64,000 nt of DNA from Neoarius graeffei (taxonomy: Eukaryota; Chordata; Actinopteri; Siluriformes; Ariidae): contig NC_083577.1 in the NCBI RefSeq assembly GCF_027579695.1, forward strand, positions 53,627,283-53,691,282, read 5' to 3'. A program made the position numbers and the translations under genes. Positions 1-10,460 of the stretch are shown piece by piece; position 1 is the first letter of the stretch; each line of letters begins with the position of its first letter. The notes under the pieces were generated by a model. That model worked only from the letters and a program-made list of their open reading frames with translations. It was not told the origin of the DNA and made no database searches.

Positions 1-383
1 GTCAATACAAAAGCCAAAAAAACTAGAAAAGAAAAGGCAAAAATACCAAACGCTCAGAAGATTCACAAAGTCAAAAAACAAAATCCACAAAGTCCAAAAG
101 AAAGCAAAAATACAAAGAACACAAGGACATGGACGAGGAAATCGGAACAGAGGTAACTGGAGCTTAAACATAACAGCACAAAGACTCAGTGACAAGAGGA
201 CTGAACTCAGGGGGTATAAATACACAAAATAAATAGGAAACAGGTGACACTAATGAAAACAGGCAATCAACACCAACCCAAAACACAGGACACAGTGGCG
301 ACCTCTAGAGGCCAAAACAAACATAGACAAAAAACAGGAAATAACAGCGGCCTCTAGAGGCCAAAACAGTCCCAGTCCTAACA
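1..383 (-). mobile_element. Partial LTR of a Gypsy-like element (minus strand, runs off window start)
   Basis: Read on the minus strand this begins TGTTAGGACTGGG at 383, the TG start expected of an LTR. It carries two copies of GGCCTCTAGAGG, then a TATTTATA promoter-like box (near 213-221) and a T-rich run that continues past the left edge. No internal coding sequence is visible. The reading as an LTR rests on the start and layout; the family is not proven. Confidence 0.45.
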
Positions 384-545
384 CATACATTTGTATGACA
401 ATGTCCATGGACAAATGTATGATCATGTAGATGGGGCTTTAGGTTTAGGATCCATTTTAAATTTTTACTTTTAACTTTTAAGCCTTTGTATGGTATGGCA
501 TCAACTTATATTAGTGATTAGATTAACGTAAGGCAGCATGTGTGA

Positions 546-917
546 TGGGGTGGCACGGTGGTGTAGTGGTTAGTGCTGTCACCTCACAGCAAGAAGGTCC
601 GGGTTCAAGCCCCGTGGCCGGCGAGGGCCTTTCTGTGCGGAGTTTGCATGTTCTCCCCATGTCTGCGTGGGTTTCCTCCGGGTGCTCCGGTTTCCCCCAC
701 AGCCCAAAGACATGCAGGTTAGGTTAACTGGTGACTCTAAAGTGATTGTAGATGTGAGTGTGAATGGTTGTCTGTGTCTATGTGTCGGCCCTGTGATGAC
801 TTGGCGACTTGTCCAGGGTGTACCCCGCCTTTCGCCCGTAGTCAGCTGGGATAGGCTCCAGCTTGCCTGTGACCCTGTAGAACAGGATAAAGTAGCTAGA
901 GATGATGAGATGAGATG
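546..917 (+). mobile_element. HE1/V-SINE-like tRNA-derived SINE
   Basis: It starts with a tRNA-like head (box A region GTGGTGTAGTGGTTAG, box B region GGGTTCAAGCCCC), followed by the V-SINE core (GGAGTTTGCATGTTCTCCC, GGTTTCCTCCGGGTGCTCC) and ends in a GATGAGATGA tail. It is full length, about 370 bp. The core is the same as in DANA/HE1-type fish SINEs. At least ten other copies lie in this window. Confidence 0.9.
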
Positions 918-1215
918 AAAATGCTGTGCACCTTTGGTGAGCGGTCTTTTAGTATGGTGGCACTGAAACTCTGGAACATGCTTCCAATTGAACTGTGCAA
1001 TTTTTCATTTTTGGAAACTTTTAAATCTTGCCTGAAAATGTACCTTTTAAGAATAGTTTTTATTTCAATTATTATCTTGTCCTTGTCTGTAACATCCTTA
1101 TATATATTATATGTATCAGAATTATATTTAGAATAATATTGTAAGTATATATTGCAATGTGCTTCTGATCATTTTAAGTAAAACAGTGCACTATAAATTA
1201 ATAAAATTAAATTAA
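915..1215 (+). mobile_element. 3' end of an L2/CR1-type LINE
   Basis: The open frame carries the typical C-terminal signature of these reverse transcriptases (GERSFSM..LKLWNMLP followed by ETFKSCLKMYL), then a short 3' UTR ending in ...GCACTATAAATTAATAAAATTAAATT, an L2-like tail. The element is heavily 5'-truncated. It directly follows a SINE tail. Confidence 0.6.
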
Positions 1216-1572
1216 TTAAATTGTTAGATTCACACACACTGCATTTGTAACATTATTTTAGCAATAAGCACTAAAGTCAGGCGTATATGTTATTAGCTAG
1301 CTGTGGTACATTTTCACTGATGATGAAGTTACAATCTGATAAGAATAACCACATTGAATGCTGATTTTCTGCTTCTCTGTTAAATGTATTTGTCATGAAT
1401 TGGGAACTGTTGACCAAATTTGATTGCTCAGTTTATAACTCAGAGAAGAAAAGGTGCTTCATCACCCCAGATGCAAGCACAAAAGTTTCTCCACTGAAGC
1501 ATTGCCTGCTGCTCCACTTGTGTCATTGAAAATGGGGGTTAAGCAACTGTTGCTTTCTGTGTAACAAGACGT
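1216..1572. other. No feature recognised
   Basis: AT-rich sequence with no convincing ORF, RNA gene or repeat that I can name. Confidence 0.5.
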
Positions 1573-2340
1573 TAAGGCTACTATCACACTGTCTTACATC
1601 TTGCCACATAAGCGGCGTGTGGGTCAAACGCCAAGAAATGAGGCATATTTTAAAGTCCTGTGACATACACAGCGTATGTGTGATGTTCCTGTGGCATTCC
1701 TGTGGCATATCTGGGGTTTGTATGGGGTTCAAGGGACATAAAGTTATGGCGTACTGAGGCATATGCGTGGCGTATGATGCATTGCCGCAGTGTAACCATT
1801 TTGTTGCTTTCATTGGTGTGGTGTTTCCTTCTTATGTGTGATGTTGCTGCTGTGTACCAGCAGCGTATCTGCGGCATTCACAGGTGGGTATAAAAGGGGG
1901 CCCCATGCTGCATTCACTGTCATTCATCACAGTACAGAAAACATCATGCCACCGAAGAAGTCAGGACCCAAGAAGGGCAAGGGAAGACACCAGCCACATC
2001 CACTCAGCCAGCCCCGGAGCCACCTTCATCAGACACATCAACTAAAAGCGTTCATGTGATGTAATAGGTGTTCAAGCAACGTTCCTGCTGTGTCACTGCT
2101 GCATAGCTTTTGTTTTTATGGCGTATGTGTGACCTATCAAAGCTGCTACATATGTGCTAAGGATTTTTAAGTATGGACTTAAAAATACGCTGTACCCTAG
2201 CATACAAGGAGATCATGTTACGCATCCTAGAGTATTACCTATGTAAGCCGGCGATGCTTACATTCCTTTCTTACTGCCACGTATCCTGATATGCCATACA
2301 TACACAAGGCTGAAACGCCAATGTGTGAACCAAGCATAAA
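1573..2340 (+). mobile_element. Non-autonomous DNA-transposon relic with its own promoter and truncated ORF
   Basis: The ends are weakly inverted (AGGCTACTATCACACTG at the left, CAATGTGTGAACCAAGCA at the right). Inside there is a TATAAAAG box at about 1889-1896, and 50 bp on an ATG (1946) opening a lysine-rich 37-codon frame (MPPKKSGPKKGKG...). This looks like the promoter and first codons of an autonomous element whose transposase body was deleted. The superfamily is not established; no target duplication was found. Confidence 0.45.
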
Positions 2341-2523
2341 GGGTACAAAATTCAGAATTGTTTCTTTGTTTGATTTTTTCCCCCCAAAGGGGCCAGTAAA
2401 CATTTACTCAAGGACCAAATCTACATTATGGAATTGAGACCCTTGTGTCCTATTGAGAGGTATTTAACTTCTGAATTTATAATATAAAACACACACACAC
2501 ATGCATACATGTGTGTGTGTATA

Positions 2524-2595
<72 letters not shown>

Positions 2596-2597
2596 AC
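2524..2597. repeat. (TAGA)n microsatellite
   Basis: About 18 uninterrupted TAGA units, preceded by short CA and TG runs at 2490-2520. The run explains the YLSI-repeat protein seen in translation of the minus strand, which is not a gene. Confidence 0.97.
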
Positions 2598-4675
2598 AAC
2601 TTAGAGAATGAGGAATGAGGGCCACATTAAAGCAGTAGAACAAATGATGAAACTTGCAAAAAAAATCAATAAAATAGAAGAAGAACAGGGTACAAGATAG
2701 CCCACATACTGTGAGTTTGTGCATCTTTTTCTGGTCTCTCAAAACAGACGTCACACACAAAAGTCTTTAATACAATGGTTGGCAAACAGCACAACGATTT
2801 TTTTTTTTCTCACCAGGAAGCTTTTTGCATGTGCATTTACATGCATTTCAATAAAAATAGAAACAGCTGAATAACTTTCAAGAATTTTAGATGTAAAGGA
2901 TTGAAAAACAATTCACCATGACTTATTTCTGACGTTCAGCATGACCTGAGTGAAAGACAAATTTCACAGACATATTGTACACTATGTTATGGGGAAAACC
3001 TGAGCTATAAAAGGACAGCCCAAAAAATATAAGACTAAAGAAACAACTTACAATTCAGTGATGGATGGTAATAATATGGAGTCACTTACAAAAATCTAGG
3101 TAATGGTTAAGCTACATAGCAGTACTTAACTCTCAGGCTACACTGTCGATATTAATGCATGATTCTGCAATGTAAAAACATGAAAAAATAAGAAGCGCTC
3201 CTGTTAATAGCTACAGAAGAACATCACAATTCTATGTACAAAAACTTTTCCGTACACAAGCTATTGATCAGTTGCAGAATCTGAAGGATCATCAGGAGAG
3301 CCGATGTATTTTACAACACACTTAGATCTTTCTTTTACATTCCACTACATACTAGGTATTAACTGGATAACTTTGTGATACAAACTTCGAAATACTGAGT
3401 AATTATTTTGATAAAGAAAACGTAAGAACCAGGACAGCTTAAAGAAAGTACACTGAAATGTTTTAATGAACTTTCATTAGATTTTCATTGAATTACCTGA
3501 CAGGTTTATTTTATTATATATTATATTTTTATTTTATTATATAATGCTGTAGTGTGTGTGTGTGTGTGTGTGTGTGTGTCTGGCAGTGTAGGTGCAGGTT
3601 TTCATGCCAACCAACCAAGAAAGCAGGACCCACACTTGATTCAACTTGTTTAATCAGTTGATTTTGTATTTCAACATCTATTTCTTTCACATGTGACTCC
3701 CTCAGAGTTATTTTTTTAAGTCTTTTTCAGTTTTTCACCCAAAACCTATTCACTTATTTAACTGCTAAATAAGCTGACAATTGTGCTTTAGATCATAATA
3801 AACCTTTATGACTAGTTGCTTTTCTTTTTAACTTTTTGTCTTGGTTTTGCTTTTCTTTGTTCTCCATTGATTCAATCCAATACCAACCAGTTGAAGGGCC
3901 TAGTTCCAAAACCTGCTAAGTCCATTTTAGTATAATCAGAAAAAAAAATCAAAATTTCATCTTTTCATTTCTAGTTTGGAAACAAAATAAATTGTACATA
4001 GGCTCCTAATGTTGGACTGAAGCAGTTTTGATCATAACACCTATTTATTAGGATGGACAACAAGACTTTTGTTTCATTTAATATTTTAGTGCATTTAAAA
4101 AAAAAACGCCTGGACTTAGCAGGTTTTTGGAAATAAGCCATTCAATTCATGTTGATAGATCATGTTGATCACCTCTCTGCTTTGGAAGATGACCTTGTCA
4201 GGACCTGAGGCCTGCAACCCTCTGTAATCCATATCCAGAACTTTATTTCACTATATTCATGGTGAGTCTTGTCTTGCTTACTAAAATAAACATTTACACT
4301 ATACACTTTGGCTTCACTAGTCACTTCCATCTTGGCTCATATGGTCCAACTTTGATGCAGGTGTGTGTATGACCCATATCTTGCACACCTGTTGGCTACA
4401 TTGTATCATGTGGTGTTGGACGGATGGAGTGTATCTGTATGCCTGCTCCTTCCCTCAGACTGTTTAGACTGACCTGATGTTTAGGTTATCAGACCAATTT
4501 CACCTCTACCATCAAATCAGCATAGATTTTCTCCGACTCTCAGCCCTTTATTAGTCCAGAGACATTGCACATTGTCAGTTTAATCATGATTAGTTTGTTT
4601 AAATATTGGATGTGTTTTGTACAGGATTCATGCTGTCCTATAATTCCCTGTTTTACCATTACTGAGCTGTGCCGA
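2598..4675. other. No gene recognised; one (TG)n microsatellite
   Basis: A (TG)14 tract sits at about 3551-3578. The part just after it (about 3580-3700, ...GCAGGTTTTCATGCCAACCAACC...) resembles the end of a common fish MITE but no partner end was found. The rest is AT-rich and shows nothing I can name. Confidence 0.5.
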
Positions 4676-4793
4676 GTTTCCCAAAAGCACTGTAGCACAA
4701 AGATCATCATTCAGTGGTCGAGTGAGCAGCACAATGAACACTCTCTCTCCTAGTAAACCTGCTCTTAGTGTTAAGAGGTTTTTGGGAAACCCA
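4676..4793. mobile_element. Short MITE with GTTTCCCAAAA ends
   Basis: The left end GTTTCCCAAAAGCACT and the right end ...GTTTTTGGGAAAC are imperfect inverted repeats about 118 bp apart. There is no coding capacity. Both the size and the ends fit a miniature inverted-repeat element; the superfamily is unknown. Confidence 0.55.
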
Positions 4794-4975
4794 CCACTGG
4801 TCATTCATGTGTCATATCTTGGTATAGATAGTTTTCACTGACGTCACGGCATTCCGGGGAACGCCCCCCAGCTGCCATCTTGGAGGGCAAACAAAACGGA
4901 CCATCGCCACTACCGGCTACATTATCTCGGACGAATTTATGAAGTTATATAGTCAGTTTTCTAAAATAAAGATCA

Positions 4976-5167
4976 ATGTCGGCAAAATCAAGCAAACAGA
5001 AGTATATAGATACATTAGACGACATCTCACGACAACGGTATGCAGCCAAACTGGCCTTTATTGGGGGAATTGACCCCTACGAAGTGGACAAAGATGCATT
5101 TTCAAGTGACTATGCAGGGCTGCCAAAGCCTGCTCCAAAGCCTGAAACTGACTTCATCAAACTTTAA
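4976..5167 (+). CDS. Truncated transposon ORF (63 residues, N-terminal exon remnant)
   Basis: An ATG lies 151 bp inside the left TIR of the surrounding transposon. It opens a 63-residue frame beginning MSAKSSKQKYIDTLDD with a central IGGIDPYEVDKDAF motif. That N-terminal pattern (basic start, KY..TL, G(I/L)DPY) recalls the start of large nuclease-like proteins found in many fish transposons, but this is from memory and no catalytic domain follows. The frame stops just before the internal palindrome. It is best read as the surviving first exon of the autonomous relative, not as a functional gene. Confidence 0.4.
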   Translation: MSAKSSKQKYIDTLDDISRQRYAAKLAFIGGIDPYEVDKDAFSSDYAGLPKPAPKPETDFIKL

Positions 5168-5198
5168 AGGTTGTCTGATATATACAACTTTATATATT

Positions 5199-5632
5199 CA
5201 CAGCGCGCCTTTTAGCGGATGCCGCCTGAATCGCGCAGATCCGGGGGGGTTTTTTTAGGGGGGGCGTTGGAGTGTCCGATTATAATTTCAAAGTAAATTC
5301 TGTATTAAAATTACTAAATAAGCAAATCCGTTACAGTCCATGAAACAGGAAGTATAAGGATAAGAAAAAAACAGTTTAAATCGGGAAGCTGCGCACATTT
5401 GCGCAGTCCTGCACACCGCTCGGGCTGCACAAAATGTGCGTAGCTTCCCGATTTAAACTGTTTTTTTCTTATCCTTATACTTCCTGTTTCATGGATTGTA
5501 ACGGATTTGCTTATTTAGTAATTTTAATACAGAATTTACTTTGAAATTATAATCAGACACTCCAACGCCCCCCCCCCCCCCCAAAAAAACGGATCTGCGT
5601 GATTCAGGCAGCATCCGCCAAAAGGCGCGCTG
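5199..5632. repeat. Near-perfect long palindrome (arms about 200 bp)
   Basis: The left arm (about 5199-5398, starting CAGCGCGCCTTTT) is repeated in inverted orientation in the right arm (about 5427-5632, ending AAAAGGCGCGCTG). A short spacer rich in GC lies near 5399-5426. A few mismatches and a longer C run in the right arm are the only differences I see. It lies wholly inside the transposon 4825-6256. Confidence 0.9.
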
Positions 5633-6258
5633 TTTGCATCCCAAACACAAATCAAATCATACAGAATAGACCTAAAAAAATTTTCAAAAATGACCCTTGC
5701 CTGAGTGAAGTGACAAGTGTCAAATAGAAACGTGACAAACGAGCAATATTAAGTGTACATTACAATGTAAACGTACACTCAGCGGTTCCAAATAGGCATT
5801 CTCCAGAGATTGTTTACACGATGTTTTGGTTTCCAAAAACAAACTTAAACACAATTGATTGTTTATTTAAACAACTTACCACTTATAAAATGATCGGAGC
5901 AGACTTTGCTGTGTTTGGAAGGCTGATAATCCTTGCGGTTGATTCTCACAAGCCATAGATTTCTCCTTTGTATGTTGAGTTTGTTTGCTCGCCTTCGTGC
6001 TCCTGTACAGTGGGAATTCCATAAACACTCCGCTTGACTTCATCATCTGACCTATTACGACAGCCGTGAATACAACAGGTGTGCACCATTGCTAGCTTTA
6101 AATAGTAGTAATGTAACTATAAATGTAAATAATATATAAATGAATGTAACTTGCGCGCTACAATGTGTGCTCAGTGACCCGTACGGTAAGCTAGCCCTCC
6201 AAGATGGCCGCCACCAGGGAATCCCCGACTCTGTGACGTCATGTGAAAACTATCTATA

Positions 6259-6854
6259 GGCACATGAAGAGCATCAACAATTCTGAATTGTATTATATTT
6301 GTCATAATATGAATATGACTTAGGTTGATTTGCATGTTGCAAATGAGCTTTTTAGAGAACTGAAAAACTCCATTATTATTTTTGAGTTTCTTTTATGTTG
6401 ATGTGTAATTAGTTAAATTTGGAAAATTGTTTACAGTAGGTCTAAGTAACTTGTGCTTTGGCTATATTTAATGCTGCTGTAGTAATTTGCTGCTTTTAAG
6501 TGGCATTTATTTACAGAAAATATTCACACATTTTGCAGCTACGAGTGTTTCACAGTAAATTATACCATAAAATACACAGAAAAATTATAATAATGCCACA
6601 GTAATACCACATACTTAATAGTAATACTATAAAAGCAAACATAACGTTTGCCTGTTAGCTTTCTAACATCGAGCTGACCTTCAATTTATGGTATTGTCTT
6701 TATTTTTATTGTATGTAAAAACCACAGCCTTTTACCATAAAATATACAGGCAAATAACTTTTGTATTACTGTATAAACATTGCTGCCATATTTTTACAGT
6801 AAAGTTCTGGCAAACACAGCTGTCAGTTTTTTAACAGGATTTTTTTAGAATATA
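6259..6854. other. AT-rich stretch, no gene
   Basis: Several short TTTACAGTAAA and TACCATAAAAT(A)TACA motifs between about 6480 and 6830 resemble EnSpm-type subterminal repeats, but no paired ends can be drawn. Otherwise nothing is recognised. Confidence 0.4.
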
Positions 6855-8465
6855 CAGTGGTGCTTGAAAGTTTGTGAACCCTTTAGAATTTTCTATATTT
6901 CTGCATAAATATGACCTAAAACATCATCAGATTTTCATACAAGTCCTAAAAGTAGATAAAGAGAACCCAGTTAAACAAATGAGACAAAAATATTATACTT
7001 GGTCATTTATTTACTGAGGAAAATGATCCAATATTACATATCTGTGAGTGGCAAAAGTATGTGAACCTTTGCTTTCAGTATCTGGCACGACCCCCTTGTG
7101 GAGCAATAACTGCAACTAAACGTTTCCGGTAACTGTTGATCAGTCCTGCACACCGGCTTGGAGGAATTTCAGCCCGTTCCTCCGTACAGAACAGCTTCAA
7201 CTCTGGGATGTTGGTGGGTTTCCTCACATGAACTGCTCACTTCAGGTCCTTCCACAACATTTCGATTGGATTAAGGTCAGGACTTTGACTTGGCCATTCC
7301 AAAACATTAACTTTATTCTTCTTTAACCATTCTTTGGTAGAACGACTTGTGTGCTTAGGGTCATTGTCTTGCTGCATGACCCACCTTCTCTTGAGATTCA
7401 GTTCATGGACAGATGTCCTGACATTTTCCTTTAGAATTCGCTGGTATAATTCAGAATTCATTGTTCCATCAATGATGGCAAGCCGTCCTGGCTCAGATGC
7501 AGCAAAACAGGCCCAAACCATGATACTACCACCACCATGGTTCACGGATGGGATAAGGTTCTTATGCTGGAATGCAGTGTTTTCCTTTCTCCAAACATAA
7601 CGCTTCTCATTTGAACCAAAAAGTTCTATTTTGGTCTCATCCGTCCACAAAACATTTTTCCCAATAGCCTTCTGGCTTGCCCATGTGATCTTTAACAAAC
7701 TGCAGATGAGCAGCAATGTTCTTTTTGGAGAGCAGTGGCTTTCTTCTTGCAACCCTGCCATGCACACTATTGTTGTTCAGTGTTCTCCTGATGGTGGACT
7801 CATGAACATTAACATTAGCCAATGTGAGAGATGCCTTCAGTTGCTTAGAAGTTATCCTGGGGTCCTTTGTGGCCTCGCCGACTATCACACACCTTGCTCT
7901 TGGAGTGATCTTTGTTGGTTGACCACTCCTGGGGAGGGTAACAATGGTCTTGAATTTCCTCTATTTGTAAACAATCTGTCTGACTGTGGATTGGTGGAGT
8001 CCAAACTCTTTAGAGATGGCTTTGTAACCTTTTCCAGCCTGATGAGCATCAAAAACGCTTTTTCTGAGGTCCTCAGAAACCTCCTTTGTTCGTGCCATGA
8101 TGCACTTCCACAAACATGTGTTGTGAAGATCAGACTTTAATAGATCCCTGTTCTTTAAATAAAACAGGGTGCCCACTCACACCTGATTGTCATCCCGTTG
8201 ATTGAAAACACCTGACTCTAATTTCACCTTCAAATTAACTGCTAATCCTAGAGGTTCACATACTTTTGCCACTCACAGATATGTGATATTGGATCATTTT
8301 CCTCAATAAATCAATGACCAAGTATAATATTTTTGTCTCATTTGTTTAACTGGGTTCTCTTTATCTACTTTTAGGACTTGTGTGAAAATCTGATGATGTT
8401 TTAGGTCATATTTATGCAGAAATATAGAAAATTCTAAAGGGTTCACAAACTTTCAAGCAGCACTG
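6855..8465 (-). mobile_element. Tc1-like transposon with 214 bp TIRs
   Basis: The element starts CAGTGGTGCTTGAAAG and ends CTTTCAAGCAGCACTG, flanked by TA on each side (6853-6854, 8466-8467). The TIRs span 6855-7068 and 8252-8465 and are nearly identical. The 1611 bp length and a single transposase frame on the minus strand fit the Tc1/mariner superfamily. Coding breaks make it non-autonomous. Confidence 0.95.
7075..8098 (-). pseudogene. Broken Tc1-type DD34E transposase
   Basis: The frame starts at the ATG at 8098 (MARTKEVSEDLRK), with paired-like helix-turn-helix motifs (YKAISKEFGLHQSTVR; TSKQLKASL). It continues through the catalytic region: first Asp in VLWTDETKIELFG, second Asp in VMQQDNDPKHTSR, and the Glu in PDLNPIEMLWKDLK, as in DD34E transposases. 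The frame shifts near 7890-7960 and again near 7700-7770, and a TGA at about 7234 interrupts DLK-AVHVRKPTNIPE. The natural stop is near 7075. Typical family length is about 340 residues, which this span would encode. The protein would cut and paste the element between its TIRs, but this copy cannot. Confidence 0.9.
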
Positions 8466-8625
8466 TATTTCAGAATATTTTTTCATAATTTTTTATTTGT
8501 TATGTGTACAGAATGCTTACAGACATAATAGCTAGAATCTGTTTAGCATTTTAGTGCACTTTAAATAAACTGTCATGCTTTTTACTTTTTAAACCCAGAC
8601 AGTACTTTACAAAGTACTTTACACT

Positions 8626-8995
8626 GGGGCGGCACAGCAGTGTAGTGGTTAGGATGGTCGTCTCACAGCAAGAAGGTTCTGGGGTCGAACCCAGCGGCCG
8701 GCAAGGGCCTTTCTGTGTGGAGTTTGCATGTTCTCCCTGTGTCTGTGTGGGTTTCCTCCCGGTGCTCCAGTTTCCCCCACAGTTCAAAGATATGTGGTTA
8801 GGTTAATATGGGCTGAGGTGCCCTTGAGTGAGGCACCTAACTCCCAACTGCTGCCCGAATGCTGTTAGCATGGCTGCTCACTGTGTGTGTGTGTTCATTG
8901 CTCATGTGTGTGTTCACCCCTTCAGATGGGTTAAATCAGAGAGGAATTTCACAAGTGTGTGATGAATAAAGTTGTGCTTTCTTTCTTAAAGTACT
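8626..8995 (+). mobile_element. V-SINE-like SINE with a second type of 3' tail
   Basis: The head and core match the other HE1-like copies (GTGTAGTGGTTAG, GGAGTTTGCATGTTCTCCC). After AGGTTAATATGGGCTGAGG the sequence differs: it runs through CACCTAACTCCCAACTGCTGCCC and a TG-rich segment to an end of AATAAAGTTGTGCTTTCTTTC. The same alternate tail is found in the copy at 22452-22795. Confidence 0.8.
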
Positions 8996-10019
8996 TTAGA
9001 GCTTGTGTCACCCATTTACCCAGTTAATACCTAGAACCTAGGAAGGTATAAAAGAAAGCATAACTAAAACTTGTAAATTTAAGAGACTAAACACCAAAAC
9101 AAAAGCAACATAATATACACAATCATATTCTTCAGATGAAATGTCCATCTTTACCTGAAGGACATGGGACACTCAGGATACAAATGTCTATATTCTGGAC
9201 AGAGAAGGAGCTGGGTTTAAAAGCATAAAGGAGTTTATTACATGTGCCAGTTTATATGAAACTGGACTCCAAACAGAGGTAAAGGCACATACTACCTACT
9301 TAGAATGGCATCCTCATGTTTACCTTCATGGTTTAATTGTTTGAGATGATTTACACCTGTAGACCCTGGTGTAATATTTGTCACGTGTGAATCACAGGTG
9401 TGAATCACACACAGTGTACAAACAGCTGCAATTATCTATTGTTCAGCATAACTGATGAAGTGTCTCAAATGACTGTTGAAATATTCTCATGATTAAATAA
9501 AGTCCAATGCCAAGACTTTGCCAAGACTTTGAAACTTGATCTTTGAAACCCTTCAAAAGCAGCAGAAGGTAAAATGACAGTTTTATCTAATTAGCCAACT
9601 CGATTATGTAACTTCCACCTACACAAACGGCTAATGTGCAAAACATGGGACTTCACAAAAAGATTTAAAAGCTTAAACAGCTTAAATGTTACTCTGTGAA
9701 TAGCACCATGCACAGATGTGAATGAATTTATGTAGCTGTTATGCTACTGATCTCACATATTTCACAGCTGGTTTGTTCAAAGTGTGCTATTCTATTCTAT
9801 TCTATTCTATTCTATTCTATTCTATATTTCACAGCTGGTTTGTTCAAAGTGTGCTATCCTATCACAGAATATATATTACATGGACATGAATGTTTTACTG
9901 GGAAATACAACACTCACATTTTTCATACGAAATACACCCAGGGCATGGAGAACCAAAACCGTGACATAAATCTCTATACGTCACTCGTGAGAAAATCGAT
10001 TAATTGTTGTCAGTCCAGC
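8996..10019. other. No gene; TATTC microsatellite with duplicated flanks
   Basis: A (TCTAT)n run at about 9787-9823 is bordered by two copies of ATATTTCACAGCTGGTTTG... (about 9757-9790 and 9824-9857). Nothing else is recognised. Confidence 0.6.
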
Positions 10020-10460
10020 GAGGCATACTGCCACTGAGGTGAAGTATACTGGGATGCAGGTAGATAGGAGTGGAGACGGATATTTGTGCAGAAGAGACTT
10101 TTTATTTAAAAGAAACAGAAAACAAGCATACAATCGAGGAACAGGCAAAGGGTCAGGCGAGGCACTAACAGGTTAAACAGGACTAGACAATATCAGAATC
10201 CAAAAACACAGAACAGGAATCAGGTACCCAGGAGAACAACACGACAACAAGGCTCGGTAACATGTGACTCGCAACGCAATACTTCGCAAAGTGAATGAGT
10301 CCTCAGCATCCTTATATGAGCGCAATGATTGCGCCTTAATCTGAAGCAGGTGCCAGTAATTAGAGGCGCGCACTGTTCAGAGCGCATGTGAGAGTCTGTT
10401 CGCTGCGCGCGCTGTTCAGAGCACGCGTGAGAGAAAGTCTGTTGCACGCAGGTGCGACAA
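10020..10460 (-). mobile_element. Probable solo LTR of a Gypsy-like element
   Basis: On the minus strand the sequence carries CATATAAGGATGC (promoter-like, near 10310-10325), a T/G-rich R-U5-like region with GTTCCTCGATTG, and AATAAA followed by AGTCTCTTCTGCAC (near 10080-10110). This is the layout of fish Gypsy LTRs. No gag or pol lies next to it. Borders are approximate. Confidence 0.5.

Larger units (their letters stand above)
4825..6256. mobile_element. 1.43 kb non-autonomous DNA transposon with long imperfect TIRs
   Basis: Left end TAGATAGTTTTCACTGACGTCAC and right end GTGACGTCATGTGAAAACTATCTA are inverted, and similarity extends about 60 bp to CCAAGATGGC on both sides. TA flanks each end (4823-4824 and 6257-6258), so a TA target duplication is likely. 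It holds a short intact ORF at 4976 and a large internal palindrome at 5199-5632. No transposase catalytic domain remains. Confidence 0.75.

Noticed and set aside
2464..2760. Minus-strand frame with long YLSI repeats
   Set aside because: Produced by the (TAGA)n microsatellite.
7334..8140. Plus-strand frames of 88 and 169 codons
   Set aside because: Shadows of the Tc1-type transposase on the other strand.
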